This document shows, piece after piece, positions 28,661-37,408 of a DNA stretch of 64,000 bases. Under the pieces are notes generated by a model. It searched no databases, was not told the DNA's origin, and saw nothing but the letters and a program-made list of their open reading frames with translations. Source of the DNA: Streptomyces canus (GTDB lineage: Bacteria > Actinomycetota > Actinomycetes > Streptomycetales > Streptomycetaceae); the NCBI RefSeq assembly GCF_030816965.1, contig NZ_JAUSYQ010000002.1, positions 5,429,501-5,493,500 of the forward strand. Direction: 5' to 3'. How positions within the stretch are numbered: the first letter of the stretch is position 1; each line of letters starts with the position of its first letter. A program made the translations under genes and the position numbers.

Positions 28661-30403
28661 TCACACCGAGGCCGGTGCGGTGACCGCCCAGCCGTCCGCG
28701 GGCGGGGTCTCCGTGCCGTCGGCCAGGACGCCGGTCACCCAGTAGTAGGAAGTGGTGCCGCGCCTCGCCCCGGTGTCCACGTACTGCGAGGCGGTGCCGG
28801 CGAGGTCGGCGATCCGCTCGTACGAGGAGGTGGCGGGGTTCCAGCGGTAGACGCGGAAGCCCTGCACGGATCCGTCGGGCTCCGCACCGCCGCCGAGCCC
28901 CGACCACGTGAGCCGGTTGCCCTCGTCGCCCTCGGCCTCCAGTACCGAGAGGTCCAGCGGCGAACCTTCGGGGGTGACCACGCTCGGTGTCATGTCGAGC
29001 TCGGTGACGACCACTGCCTTGGCCAGGTCGTCGCTCCACTTGTTGGCGGAGTTGCCCTCGTCGTCCACGGCGTCGATGAAGAAGCAGACCTCGTCGCCGT
29101 CCGGGAGCGTGGTGTACGTGTAGGACGTCTCCTCGGGCGAGACGTAGTCCACCAGACCGCCGTAGCAGACCTGTTCGTCCTCGTCGCCCACGAGCTCGCC
29201 CCGGTGGACCGTGTAGTACCGCAGGTCCGTCGCCGGGCTCTTGTCCCAGTTCAGTTCGAAGCCGTACTCGGTCGGGGTCACGTCCAGGCCGGTGACGAGC
29301 GGCGGCGGGTCGTTGTCCCAGATACGGCCCCGCTGCGGCGCGGACCGGGCGGACTCGTTGCCCGCCGCGTCGACGGCCGAGACACGGTAGTAGTACACGG
29401 TGCTCTCGGCGGCCGAGGTGTCCAGGTAGGAGGGCAGCTCGGTGCGGCCGAGGGCGGTGTACGTGCCGTTCTCGCTCGCCGCCCGGAAGACGCGGTAGGC
29501 CGTCGCGCCCGCGACCTGGTCCCATACGACCTTCAAGCCGCCGGTTCCGGTGCCGCCGGGCCGCACCTCGCCGGTCGCGCTCGTGATGACGGGCACGCCC
29601 GGCGCGACCCGGTCGACGGTGGCCACCGGCTGGTCGGCGGTGCCGGTCGACTCGTTGCCCGCCTTGTCGTAGGCGCGCAGCTCGTAGTAGTACGTCTCGC
29701 CGGTCACCGGCAGCGTGCTGTCGGTGTACGAGGTGAGGGCGGTCGTCGCGAGCGGCGCGGCCGGGAAGGACGTGCCCTTGAGCCGCCGGTAGACCCGGTA
29801 GCCGGCGAGGTCCATCTCCTTGTTCTTCGCCCAGGTGACCTTGGCCTTGCCGGTGGCCTTGTCGTACGAGACCGAAGTGCCCGTGGGGACCAGCGGCTTG
29901 ACCTTGTCGACGTCGGCGGAGGTACGGGGCGCGTAGGTGACCTTGACCTTCGCGGCGCCGGTCCAGTTGGCGTAGTCGATCCGCAGGGTGTGCCTGCCGG
30001 ACGGGATCGTCACGTCGGCGGTCTTCTTGACCGTGGTGGAGACGTTCTTCCACAGGTCGATCTTGCGGACGCCGTCGACGTACACGCGGATGCCGTCCAG
30101 GCCGGTGGCGTCCAGCGCGAAGGGCCCGCCGGAGCCGAAGTCGCGGGTCACGGTCCAGCGGACGCCGAAGTTGTCCTTCGGCAGGCCGGAGACGGGGGCG
30201 CCGCTCCAGCTCTGGTCGATCGCGGTGTCGCAGTCCGTCTTCTTCGGGGTGCCGGACAGGCTCGTGTTCGCGTAGAACTGGCGCTTGAACACGGGCGAGG
30301 CACACGCCACGGTCGCCGAGGCGGGGGCCGCCGTCAGGGTGACGAGGGTGCCGGCGGTGGCGAGGACGGCGGCGGTGGCGGTCGTCCGTCTGGCTGACTT
30401 CAT
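28661..30403 (-). CDS. Secreted PA14/fibronectin type III repeat protein
   Basis: A 580-residue exported protein. A signal peptide (basic start, hydrophobic core, cleavage near A-P-A-S-A-T) is followed by a PA14-like carbohydrate-binding module (about residues 40-160; W-K-N-V-S-T-T-V, Y-V-D-G-V-R). Four or more fibronectin type III modules follow, each with the Y-x-V-Y-R and Y-Y-Y-R-V-S-A-V-D-x-A-G-N-E-S pattern. No enzyme domain or anchor is visible. A binding or scaffold role in the cell envelope or medium is inferred. ATG at 30403 has AGAGGA upstream; a further 17 in-frame codons before it lack the signal context. Confidence 0.82.
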   Translation of the reverse strand: MKSARRTTATAAVLATAGTLVTLTAAPASATVACASPVFKRQFYANTSLSGTPKKTDCDTAIDQSWSGAPVSGLPKDNFGVRWTVTRDFGSGGPFALDATGLDGIRVYVDGVRKIDLWKNVSTTVKKTADVTIPSGRHTLRIDYANWTGAAKVKVTYAPRTSADVDKVKPLVPTGTSVSYDKATGKAKVTWAKNKEMDLAGYRVYRRLKGTSFPAAPLATTALTSYTDSTLPVTGETYYYELRAYDKAGNESTGTADQPVATVDRVAPGVPVITSATGEVRPGGTGTGGLKVVWDQVAGATAYRVFRAASENGTYTALGRTELPSYLDTSAAESTVYYYRVSAVDAAGNESARSAPQRGRIWDNDPPPLVTGLDVTPTEYGFELNWDKSPATDLRYYTVHRGELVGDEDEQVCYGGLVDYVSPEETSYTYTTLPDGDEVCFFIDAVDDEGNSANKWSDDLAKAVVVTELDMTPSVVTPEGSPLDLSVLEAEGDEGNRLTWSGLGGGAEPDGSVQGFRVYRWNPATSSYERIADLAGTASQYVDTGARRGTTSYYWVTGVLADGTETPPADGWAVTAPASV

Positions 30404-30643
30404 TCTGTCCTCTGGTCGTACGGGGAACAGCAGTTGTGCGACTGCTGTGATCACGACTCGCGAGGTGTGAAGTTGGTTGTACTAGTGTTCGCGCCAAGTC
30501 TTCACACCATCGGCGGAGAGTGGCGTTGCGCACTCGTTAAGTGATTCCGCTTGACGTCGATGGGCGGCCCCGCGTTGGCTTTTCAGACACATGGGCCGCA
30601 ATGCCGCGCCCGCGTCCGGAAAGCACCAGAAGTGAGCAGCCCC
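30404..30643. promoter_or_regulatory. Divergent promoter region, fibronectin-III gene versus binding protein
   Basis: A 240-bp gap between divergent starts. It includes AT-richer sequence near 30460-30545 that could hold promoters for both. No recognised operator. Confidence 0.3.
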
Positions 30644-31747
30644 ATGCGTCGTATCGCCATAGCCGTGGCCGCGTCCACGATGACCTTCTCGCTGGCCGCC
30701 TGCGGGGCGCTCGGCGCCGCGAGCGGGAGCGAGGCGAGCCCGACCAAGGGCGACGACATCACCGTGGGTGTGCTGATGCCGGAGAAGACGAACACCCGCT
30801 ACGAGGAGTTCGACTACCCGATCATCCAGCGGAAGGTCGCCGAGCTCACGGACAAGAAGGGCAAGACGCTCTACGCCAACGGCGAGTCCGACGCCAAGAA
30901 GCAGGCCACCCAGATGCAGCAGATGATCGACGAGAAGGTCGACGTCATCCTGCTGGACGCCGTGGACTCGCACGCCATCGCGGGCATGGTGACGAAGGCC
31001 AAGGACGCGGGCATTCCGGTCATCGCCTACGACCGCCTCGCCGAGGGCCCGATCGCCGCGTACGTCTCCTTCGACAACGAACTCGTCGGCGAGGTGCAGG
31101 GCCGCTCCATCGTCGAGGCGCTCGGCTCGGGCATCGACACCTCCGACAAGATCGTCATGATCAACGGCTCGCCCTCCGACCCGAACGCCGGACAGTTCAA
31201 GGCGGGCGCGATGTCCGAGCTCAACGGCAAGGTGACGATCGCCAAGACCTACGACGTCGACGGCTGGAAGCCGGAGACCGCCCAGAAGGACATGACCGAG
31301 GCGATCAGCGCGATCGGCAAGGGCAACATCAAGGCCGTCTACTCCGCCAACGACGCCATGGCAGGCGCCGCCATCCAGGCGATGGAGGACGCGGGCATGA
31401 CGAACATCCCGCCGATCACCGGCCAGGACGCGGAGCTGGCCGCGGTGCAGCGGATCGTCTCGGGCGAGCAGTACATGAGCGTCTACAAGCCGTACCCGGG
31501 GGAGGCCGAGGCCGCCGCCGAGATGGCCGTCATGAAGGTCCAGGGCAAGGGCATCCAGTTCGACGCCCTCGCCACGGACAGCGTCGACAGCCCCACCGAC
31601 AAGAACATCCCGGCCCAGCTCGTCCAGGTCGTCGCCCTGACGAAGGACAACATCAAGAGCACGGTCGTCAAGGACGGCATCTACACGATCAAGGACATCT
31701 GCACCGCGCAGTTCAAGAGCGACTGCGCGGCGGCGGGCCTGAAGTAG
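30644..31747 (+). CDS. Sugar ABC transporter substrate-binding lipoprotein (XylF/ChvE-like)
   Basis: A 367-residue periplasmic-binding-protein type I family member. The lipobox is L-A-A-C near residue 20, so the mature protein should be lipid-anchored. Motifs include V-G-V-L-M-P-E-K near residue 42, D-V-I-L-L-D-A-V-D, P-V-I-A-Y-D-R-L and Y-S-A-N-D-A-M-A-G-A, as in xylose/aldose-binding proteins. No permease or ATPase gene is next to it, so it is an orphan that may share a remote transporter or act as a sensor. A strong hairpin follows. Confidence 0.87.
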   Translation: MRRIAIAVAASTMTFSLAACGALGAASGSEASPTKGDDITVGVLMPEKTNTRYEEFDYPIIQRKVAELTDKKGKTLYANGESDAKKQATQMQQMIDEKVDVILLDAVDSHAIAGMVTKAKDAGIPVIAYDRLAEGPIAAYVSFDNELVGEVQGRSIVEALGSGIDTSDKIVMINGSPSDPNAGQFKAGAMSELNGKVTIAKTYDVDGWKPETAQKDMTEAISAIGKGNIKAVYSANDAMAGAAIQAMEDAGMTNIPPITGQDAELAAVQRIVSGEQYMSVYKPYPGEAEAAAEMAVMKVQGKGIQFDALATDSVDSPTDKNIPAQLVQVVALTKDNIKSTVVKDGIYTIKDICTAQFKSDCAAAGLK

Positions 31748-31755
31748 CCGTGCCG

Positions 31756-31780
31756 GGGCGGAGGGAACCCCCCTCCGCCC
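31756..31780. terminator. Terminator after the binding-protein gene
   Basis: A 10-bp GGGCGGAGGG/CCCTCCGCCC stem with a 5-base loop, nine bases after the stop. It also lies beyond the end of the convergent transglutaminase gene, so it may serve both. Confidence 0.8.
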
Positions 31781-31786
31781 GCTCGT

Positions 31787-32644
31787 TCACGCCACCCGCG
31801 TGAACTCCACCGTGACCTCCGGCGATCCGCCGGGCACGCCCCGGTAGATGCCCTTGTGGGGCGTCACGTCGTCGTAGTCGCGCCCCCGGGCCACCACCAC
31901 GTGGGACTCGTCGGCGCGGACGCGGTTGGTGGGGTCGTAGCCGCACCAGTCGCCCGCCCAGTACTCGATCCAGGCGTGGCTCTCCCCGGCGACGGGCCGG
32001 TGGAGTTCGGCGTCGCGTTCCGGGTGGAGGTAGCCGGAGACATAGCGGGCCGGGAGGCCGGCACCCCGCAGCAGGGCGACGGTGAGATGGGTGATGTCCT
32101 GGCAGACGCCGGCGCCCTGCTCCCAGGCCTCCGCGGGGGAGGTGTTCACGCTGGTCGCGCCGGGGAGGTACGACACCCGGTCGGCGACCAGCGCCGACAC
32201 CGCGACCGCCGTCTCGTGCGGGTCGAGGCCGGCCGCCGCCTTCCGGGCCTTCTTGATCAGCTTCGGCGGGACCGTGGTACGGCCCGTGGGGCTCGCGAAC
32301 TCCAACAGGCGGGACCCCGCGATGCGTTCGGCCACCTCGTCCCACGTGGGCGCGGCCGGCAGCGGCTCCGGCCGGGACGTCTCGACCAGGCTGGAGGCCG
32401 TGATGGTGAGATGGCCGTGCGGGTCCATCAGATCGAAGCCGGTGACCTGGGTGCCCCAGTAGTCCCAGTAGGACCAGGTGGGCGTGGTCGGGTTGACGGT
32501 GACCCGGGCGTCCAGGGTGGTCTGGGCGGGCAGGGTCAGCGGGGTCATGCGGACCTCGTTGTGGGACGAGGCCACGGGCTGGGCGTACGAGACCTTCGTG
32601 GTGTGCTTGATCCGGAGGCGGCGGGACGCGGGGGTGGCGGTCAT
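31787..32644 (-). CDS. Transglutaminase-like cysteine protease family protein
   Basis: A 285-residue cytosolic protein with the bacterial transglutaminase N-terminal domain (about 10-90) and the catalytic core. Cys181 lies in G-A-G-V-C-Q-D, His223 in G-E-S-H-A-W-I-E and Asp237 in G-Y-D-P-T-N, so the triad is complete. ATG with AGGAG seven bases upstream. It is the last gene of the ATP-grasp/alpha-E/transglutaminase operon, whose order is conserved in many bacteria; the joint product is not established. Amide-bond cleavage or transfer on a peptide made by the ATP-grasp partner is a plausible role. Confidence 0.87.
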   Translation of the reverse strand: MTATPASRRLRIKHTTKVSYAQPVASSHNEVRMTPLTLPAQTTLDARVTVNPTTPTWSYWDYWGTQVTGFDLMDPHGHLTITASSLVETSRPEPLPAAPTWDEVAERIAGSRLLEFASPTGRTTVPPKLIKKARKAAAGLDPHETAVAVSALVADRVSYLPGATSVNTSPAEAWEQGAGVCQDITHLTVALLRGAGLPARYVSGYLHPERDAELHRPVAGESHAWIEYWAGDWCGYDPTNRVRADESHVVVARGRDYDDVTPHKGIYRGVPGGSPEVTVEFTRVA

Positions 32645-32646
32645 GC

Positions 32647-33579
32647 TCACGCTCCTTCCTGGGCCCACTCGACGGGCCCCTGGTACGGGAAGAACCGCTC
32701 CGCCACCGCCTCCGCGGAGGCCATGCAGGCGGTTTGCAGGTCCCCGAGCAGCAAAGGGAGTTGCTCCTCCAGGGCGTGCAGGTCGAGGTATTCGAGACGG
32801 GTGCGCATCCGGCCGATCGGGCGGCGCGCGGGGTCCTGGCGGGGCCGGCCGAGCGCGGTCAGGCACTCCTCCGCCGTCGTCAGCGCGTGCAGCGCGGAGC
32901 GCGGGAAGTCGCGGTCCAGGAGCAGGAACTCGGCGACGCGCGGGGTGTCGCCGAAACCGCCGTACACGCGCGCGTACGCCTCGTCGGCGCCCGAGGCGCT
33001 CAGCAGGGTCGGCCAGTCGGGCGCGTGGGCCGCGTCCAGGACCCGGACCGACAGCAGCCGTACGGTCATGTCCACCCGCTCCAGGCTGCGGCCCAGCACC
33101 ACGAAACGCCAGCTGTCGTCGCGGCTCATGGTGGAGTCGGCGAGCCCGAAGAAGAGCGCCGCGCGCCGCCGTACGAGTTCCAGATAGGCGTAGGGGCCCG
33201 TACGGCGGGCCGCGAGCCGCTGGTCGGCCAGCGCGTGCCAGGTGGAGTTCAGGCACTCCCACATCTCCGAGGAGACGGCCTCACGGGCGCTGCGGGCGTT
33301 CAGCCGGGCCGCGCCGAGGGCACCCTCGATGGAGCAGGTCGAGCGGGCGTCGAAGGCGAGCTGGTCGAGGACCTGCTGCATGTCGACACGGGTGCCGCCC
33401 GCGTCGACGCCGAGGATCGCGTACAGCGACCGGCAGGCCACGTCCTCGTCGCGCCACGGGTCGTCCAGCAGCCGGTGGAGGTAGGCGTCGAGAATGCGGC
33501 CGGTGTTGTCCGCCCGCTCGACGTAACGGCCGGTCCAGGTCAGTGCCTCGGCTATCCGCGAGAGGATCACGTCGTTCAC
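32647..33579 (-). CDS. Alpha-E domain protein
   Basis: A 310-residue all-helical protein of the alpha-E (DUF403) family. The N-terminus is marked by I-L-S-R-I-A-E-A-L-T-W-T-G-R-Y-V-E-R-A-D-N-T and later E-M-W-E-C-L-N. No membrane segments. Its start overlaps the ATP-grasp stop by ATGA and its stop lies 2 bp before the transglutaminase start, so the three are co-translated in fixed proportion. The family has no settled function; it probably acts as partner of the ATP-grasp ligase. Confidence 0.9.
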   Translation of the reverse strand: MNDVILSRIAEALTWTGRYVERADNTGRILDAYLHRLLDDPWRDEDVACRSLYAILGVDAGGTRVDMQQVLDQLAFDARSTCSIEGALGAARLNARSAREAVSSEMWECLNSTWHALADQRLAARRTGPYAYLELVRRRAALFFGLADSTMSRDDSWRFVVLGRSLERVDMTVRLLSVRVLDAAHAPDWPTLLSASGADEAYARVYGGFGDTPRVAEFLLLDRDFPRSALHALTTAEECLTALGRPRQDPARRPIGRMRTRLEYLDLHALEEQLPLLLGDLQTACMASAEAVAERFFPYQGPVEWAQEGA

Positions 33580-35117
33580 TGCTGGGCCCCTTCCTGTACG
33601 ACGGTGGGGTTACCGTCGGGACCGTGCTGACGCGGGGCGATGTCCAGGAGGGCAGTCCCGTTGGCAGGCGTGGGCGGCTCCGCGGGGCCCTCGGCGAGCA
33701 CCCAGGTGTCCTTGGAGCCGCCGCCCTGGCTGGAGTTGACGATCAGGTTGCCCTCCTGGAGGGCGACCCGGGTCAGGCCGCCGGGCAGGACCCAGATGTC
33801 GTTGCCGTCGTTGACGGCGAAGGGCCGCAGGTCGATGTGGCGGGGCGCCATGCGTTCGCCCGCGAGGGTGGGAGAGGTGGACAAGGCGACGGGGCGCTGG
33901 GCGATGAAACCGCGGGGATCCTTGCGGACGGCCTCACGGGTCCTCTCCAGGGTTTCGCGGTCGGCCTTCGGCCCGATGACGATGCCCTGGCCGCCGGCCC
34001 CGTCGACGGGCTTCACGACGAGCCGGTCGATCTGGTCGAGGACGGCCTCGAGCTGGCCGGGTTCGTCGGGCCGGAAGGACTCCACATTGGGAAGAATCGG
34101 TTCCTCTGAGAGGTAGTAACGGATCAGGTCCGGGACGTAGGTGTAGAGCAGCTTGTCGTCCGCGATGCCGTTGCCGACCGCGTTGGCGAGCGTGACATGG
34201 CCCGCCGTGGCCGCGCCGAGGATGCCCGGGCAGCCGATCACCGAGTCGGGGCGGAAGTGGAGCGGATCGAGGAAGTCGTCGTCCAGGCGCCGGTATACGA
34301 CGTGGACGGGCACTTCTCCGCGTGTCGTGCGCATCCACACCCGGTTGCTCCGGCACACCAGGTCGTGCCCCTCGACCAGCTGCACGCCCATCAGCCGGGC
34401 GAGCAGGGCGTGTTCGAAGTAGGCGGCGTTGCTGGGCCCAGGGGTCAGGACCACGACCCGGGGGTCCTGGACGCCGTCGGGCGCGGCGGCGCGCAGGGCG
34501 GCGAGCAGCTTCTGCGCGTAGCCGTCGACGGGAAGCACATGCTGCTCGGCGAAGAGCGACGGGAAGACGCGGGTCATGGCGCGCCGGTTCTCGATGACGT
34601 ACGACACGCCGCTGGGAACCCGGACGTTGTCCTCCAGGACCCGGAAGTCCCCCTGTTCGTCCCGGACCAGGTCGATACCGGCGACATGGATGCGGACGCC
34701 GCCCGTGGGCTCCAGCCCGTGCGCGGCGCGGTGGAAGTGCGGGGAGTTCAGCAGCAGCCGCCAGGGCACGACCCCGTCCTCGAAGGCACGGGCGGGTCCG
34801 TAGGCGTCGGCGAGGTAGGCCTCCAGGGCTCTGACTCTCTGGCTCACCCCGCGTTGTACGAGATCCCATTCGAGGGCGTCGAGGATCCTGGGCACGAGGT
34901 CCAGCGGCCAGGGCCGCTCCTCGCCCGCGAAGGCGTAGGTCACGCCCCGGTCGGTGAACGCCCGGGCCATCTGATCGGCCCGGAACCTGAGTTCACTCGG
35001 TTCGATCGGCTGGAGTGCGGCCAGCACCGGCTCGTAGGCGGTCCTGACCTCACCCGGCCGCTCGAACATCTCGTCCCATGCGTCGGCCAACGCGTATGCG
35101 TCAAATATGTCCGCCAT
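33576..35117 (-). CDS. Circularly permuted ATP-grasp ligase (type 2)
   Basis: A 513-residue protein of the DUF404/DUF407 ATP-grasp family. R-V-L-E-D-N-V-R-V-P-S-G-V-S-Y-V lies in the N-terminal half and the glycine-rich ATP loop V-K-P-V-D-G-A-G-G-Q-G-I in the C-terminal half, the order expected for the permuted fold. Such enzymes activate a carboxylate with ATP and form an amide. With the alpha-E and transglutaminase partners it is thought to make and process a small peptide or amide product whose identity is unknown. First gene of its operon. Confidence 0.9.
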   Translation of the reverse strand: MADIFDAYALADAWDEMFERPGEVRTAYEPVLAALQPIEPSELRFRADQMARAFTDRGVTYAFAGEERPWPLDLVPRILDALEWDLVQRGVSQRVRALEAYLADAYGPARAFEDGVVPWRLLLNSPHFHRAAHGLEPTGGVRIHVAGIDLVRDEQGDFRVLEDNVRVPSGVSYVIENRRAMTRVFPSLFAEQHVLPVDGYAQKLLAALRAAAPDGVQDPRVVVLTPGPSNAAYFEHALLARLMGVQLVEGHDLVCRSNRVWMRTTRGEVPVHVVYRRLDDDFLDPLHFRPDSVIGCPGILGAATAGHVTLANAVGNGIADDKLLYTYVPDLIRYYLSEEPILPNVESFRPDEPGQLEAVLDQIDRLVVKPVDGAGGQGIVIGPKADRETLERTREAVRKDPRGFIAQRPVALSTSPTLAGERMAPRHIDLRPFAVNDGNDIWVLPGGLTRVALQEGNLIVNSSQGGGSKDTWVLAEGPAEPPTPANGTALLDIAPRQHGPDGNPTVVQEGAQQ

Positions 35118-35412
35118 GGCCTGACGTTAAGTGCGGCACGTAACGGGATGATCACTGCGTGATTTCCGGGAGTTGACGCGCGGAGCGGGTTGTTCCGCAC
35201 GGGGACGGTCCTGGACGGGCGGGGGAGCAGCTTGTTGCAGACGGACGGACGGAGGCCCGGAGGTAACGGGGTATACCGGCCGTTTTTCCCGGCGTCGGCC
35301 CGAGGAGCCGTGTTGCGGAGCGGGTCGGGGCCGCGCATAGTTGCGGAGCCTGGGGGCTTCCGTGCCCCGATGGGGAAACAGCACAAGAGGGCGGTAGACG
35401 CAGGAACCGGGG
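35118..35412. promoter_or_regulatory. Divergent region before the first LuxR-type regulator
   Basis: About 295 bp between the ATP-grasp start and the plus-strand regulator. It must contain the promoter of the ATP-grasp operon, probably in the AT-richer first 60 bases, and that of the regulator. No gene is visible in it. Confidence 0.35.
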
Positions 35413-36453
35413 GTGGGATGGGCAATGGCCGGGCTCAGGGCGGACGACCATCCACACGGTGCCGACCGGCTGTGCGAGGCCGGGGACCGGGTGTACTCCC
35501 GGGCCGTACGGCGCGGCCGCGTGCCGCGAGCCGACGCCGAGCCGGTGCCCTGTCTGCTGGAACTGGCCCTGCTGCACCCGGACCCCGACGACATGGACTG
35601 GCTGGTGCCGACGGCACCGCAGGAGGTCATGACCCGGCTGCTGCGCGGCGTCTACGACGAGGTCAGCACGAGCCAGCAGCGGGTGGGGGCGGCCGTCGCG
35701 GCGGTGGAGCGGTACGCCGGTCTGGGGCCCAGCGTCGTGCCGGGCGCCGGTGAGGGGACCGCGATCCGGGTCCTCGACGGCCTCTCGCGGATCCAGGCCG
35801 CGATGGACGAGGCCACCGAGGCGTGCACGACGGAGGTCCTCACCGTCCAGCCCGGCGGCATCCGTCCCGAGCACGAGTTGACGGAGGGCCTGCACCGGGC
35901 GCTGGCGCTGCGCGGCCGGGGCGTGCGGATGCGGGACCTGTACACCCATGTGGCCCGGCACGGCCAAGGGCTCCTGAACTACCTGGAGTTGATGGGCGGC
36001 ACGGTTCAGGCGCGGACGCTGGACGAGGTCATCGACCGGCTCATCCTCTTCGACCGCACGGTGGCCTTCATCCCCGCGAACGCCGACCGCACCCTCGCAC
36101 TGGAGCTGCGGCACCCGGCGCTGGTGGAGTACCTGGTCACGGTCTTCGAGCGGCTGTGGCGGCTGGCGATCCCCCTCACCGCCCCCCTGCCCGACACCGG
36201 CATCGAGGGCATCTCCCATCGCGAGCAGTCCATCGCCGCACTGCTGGCGGAAGGCCACCAGGACGCGGTGATCGCGGAACGGCTGGGGATCAGCGTGCGC
36301 ACCTGCCGGGCCCATATCGCGCGACTGTCGGAGACGCTCGGGGCGGCCAGCCGTACGCAACTGGGTGTCCGGATAGCGCAGGTGGGCCTGGACGGCCCGA
36401 CGGCCGTGGGCTCGATCACGCTCCCCGGTCAAGAATCCCGGACCGTCCGATGA
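35413..36453 (+). CDS. LuxR-type regulator, paralogue 1
   Basis: A 346-residue cytosolic regulator. The N-terminal 60 residues carry the island's shared motif (A-D-R-L-C-E-A-G-D-R-V-Y). A PLD-like/TrmB-type sensor region contains D-R-T-V-A-F-I-P-A-N-A-D-R-T-L-A-L-E-L-R-H-P-A-L. The C-terminal GerE/LuxR helix-turn-helix (about 275-330) reads H-R-E-Q-S-I-A-A-L-L-A-E-G-H. No receiver or acyl-homoserine-lactone domain is seen. GTG at 35413 has AGGA seven bases upstream; ATG four codons in is possible. Its 3' end overlaps the convergent paralogue 2 by 38 bp, so the two are unlikely to be transcribed together strongly. Confidence 0.8.
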   Translation: MGWAMAGLRADDHPHGADRLCEAGDRVYSRAVRRGRVPRADAEPVPCLLELALLHPDPDDMDWLVPTAPQEVMTRLLRGVYDEVSTSQQRVGAAVAAVERYAGLGPSVVPGAGEGTAIRVLDGLSRIQAAMDEATEACTTEVLTVQPGGIRPEHELTEGLHRALALRGRGVRMRDLYTHVARHGQGLLNYLELMGGTVQARTLDEVIDRLILFDRTVAFIPANADRTLALELRHPALVEYLVTVFERLWRLAIPLTAPLPDTGIEGISHREQSIAALLAEGHQDAVIAERLGISVRTCRAHIARLSETLGAASRTQLGVRIAQVGLDGPTAVGSITLPGQESRTVR

Positions 36454-37408
36454 GGTAGCCGAGCTGGGCGCGGCTGTCGCTGCCGAGGGTGGCGGCGAGT
36501 TTGGCGATGTGGACGCGGGCGGTGCGGATGTTCATGCCGAGGCGGTCGGCGATGACGGCGTCGGTGTGGCCCTCGACGAGCAGTCCGGCGATGGCCCGTT
36601 GACGGGGTGTGATGCCGTTGAGGCTCGGCCGGTGGACGGTCTGCGGATACATGGGCGTGGCCTGCCACCACAGCCGGTCGAAGGTGGCGGCCAGGAACTC
36701 CACCAGGGCCGGGTGCCGGACCTCCAGCGCGACCGTGCCGTCCCTGCCTGCGGGGATGAACGCGACGGTCCGGTCGGCGACGATGAGCCGGTCGGTGACC
36801 TCGTCCAGGGAGCGGGCCTCGGCGTCGCCGCGGAGTTGCTCGTAGCGGGCGAGGACCAGCGGCATGTGGCGCTGGGTGTGCTGGTACAGGGTGCGGATAC
36901 GGGCGCCGCGGTCGAGCAGCGCCTGGTCCCGGTCCATCGCCACGACCTGGGCGGCGGCGCCCCGGCTGTCGCTGTAGTGGACGTTGGGCTGCACACACAG
37001 GAGTTCGTGTACGGCGCCGGCCATGGCCTCCGTGATGGCCTCGTTGATGGGGCCGGTACCGCTGATGACTCTGATCGCCGGGTTCTCCGCGGCCGCCGCA
37101 CCGCGCCCGTCGATCCGCAGGAGCGGCGCGAACGCCTCGGCGAGCCGTTGCTCACGCCGCCGCTCGCGCGCCACGCGGTCCGTGGTGGCGCGGAGCATGC
37201 GGTGCAGGGCGAGGGCGGGCGGTACGGCTTCCAGCCGGGCCGGGTCCCGGGCGTCGGGCCGCAGCAGCCCGGTGTCGAGGAGGCAGGGGACGTGCGAGGC
37301 GTCCTGTCGGCCGATCCCGCCCTCGCGCAGGGCGCGTGCGTAGACCTCGATGCCTTCCGGGCACGGGTCTTCCGGGCCGTGCTCCGGATGGGCTGCCGCC
37401 GTGCTCAC
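36416..37408 (-). CDS. LuxR-type regulator, paralogue 2
   Basis: A 330-residue paralogue with the same layout: an N-terminal E-V-Y-A-R-A-L-R-E-G motif, a sensor region with D-R-T-V-A-F-I-P-A-G-R-D-G-T, and a LuxR helix-turn-helix (R-Q-R-A-I-A-G-L-L-V-E-G-H, then N-I-R-T-A-R-V-H-I-A-K-L). Its helix-turn-helix DNA is nearly identical to that of paralogue 3, pointing to recent duplication or gene conversion. The GTG overlaps the paralogue 3 stop (GTGA), so translation is coupled. The frame is open far upstream inside paralogue 3, but those residues are antisense-like repeats of the helix-turn-helix DNA. Confidence 0.85.
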   Translation of the reverse strand: MSTAAAHPEHGPEDPCPEGIEVYARALREGGIGRQDASHVPCLLDTGLLRPDARDPARLEAVPPALALHRMLRATTDRVARERRREQRLAEAFAPLLRIDGRGAAAAENPAIRVISGTGPINEAITEAMAGAVHELLCVQPNVHYSDSRGAAAQVVAMDRDQALLDRGARIRTLYQHTQRHMPLVLARYEQLRGDAEARSLDEVTDRLIVADRTVAFIPAGRDGTVALEVRHPALVEFLAATFDRLWWQATPMYPQTVHRPSLNGITPRQRAIAGLLVEGHTDAVIADRLGMNIRTARVHIAKLAATLGSDSRAQLGYLIGRSGILDRGA

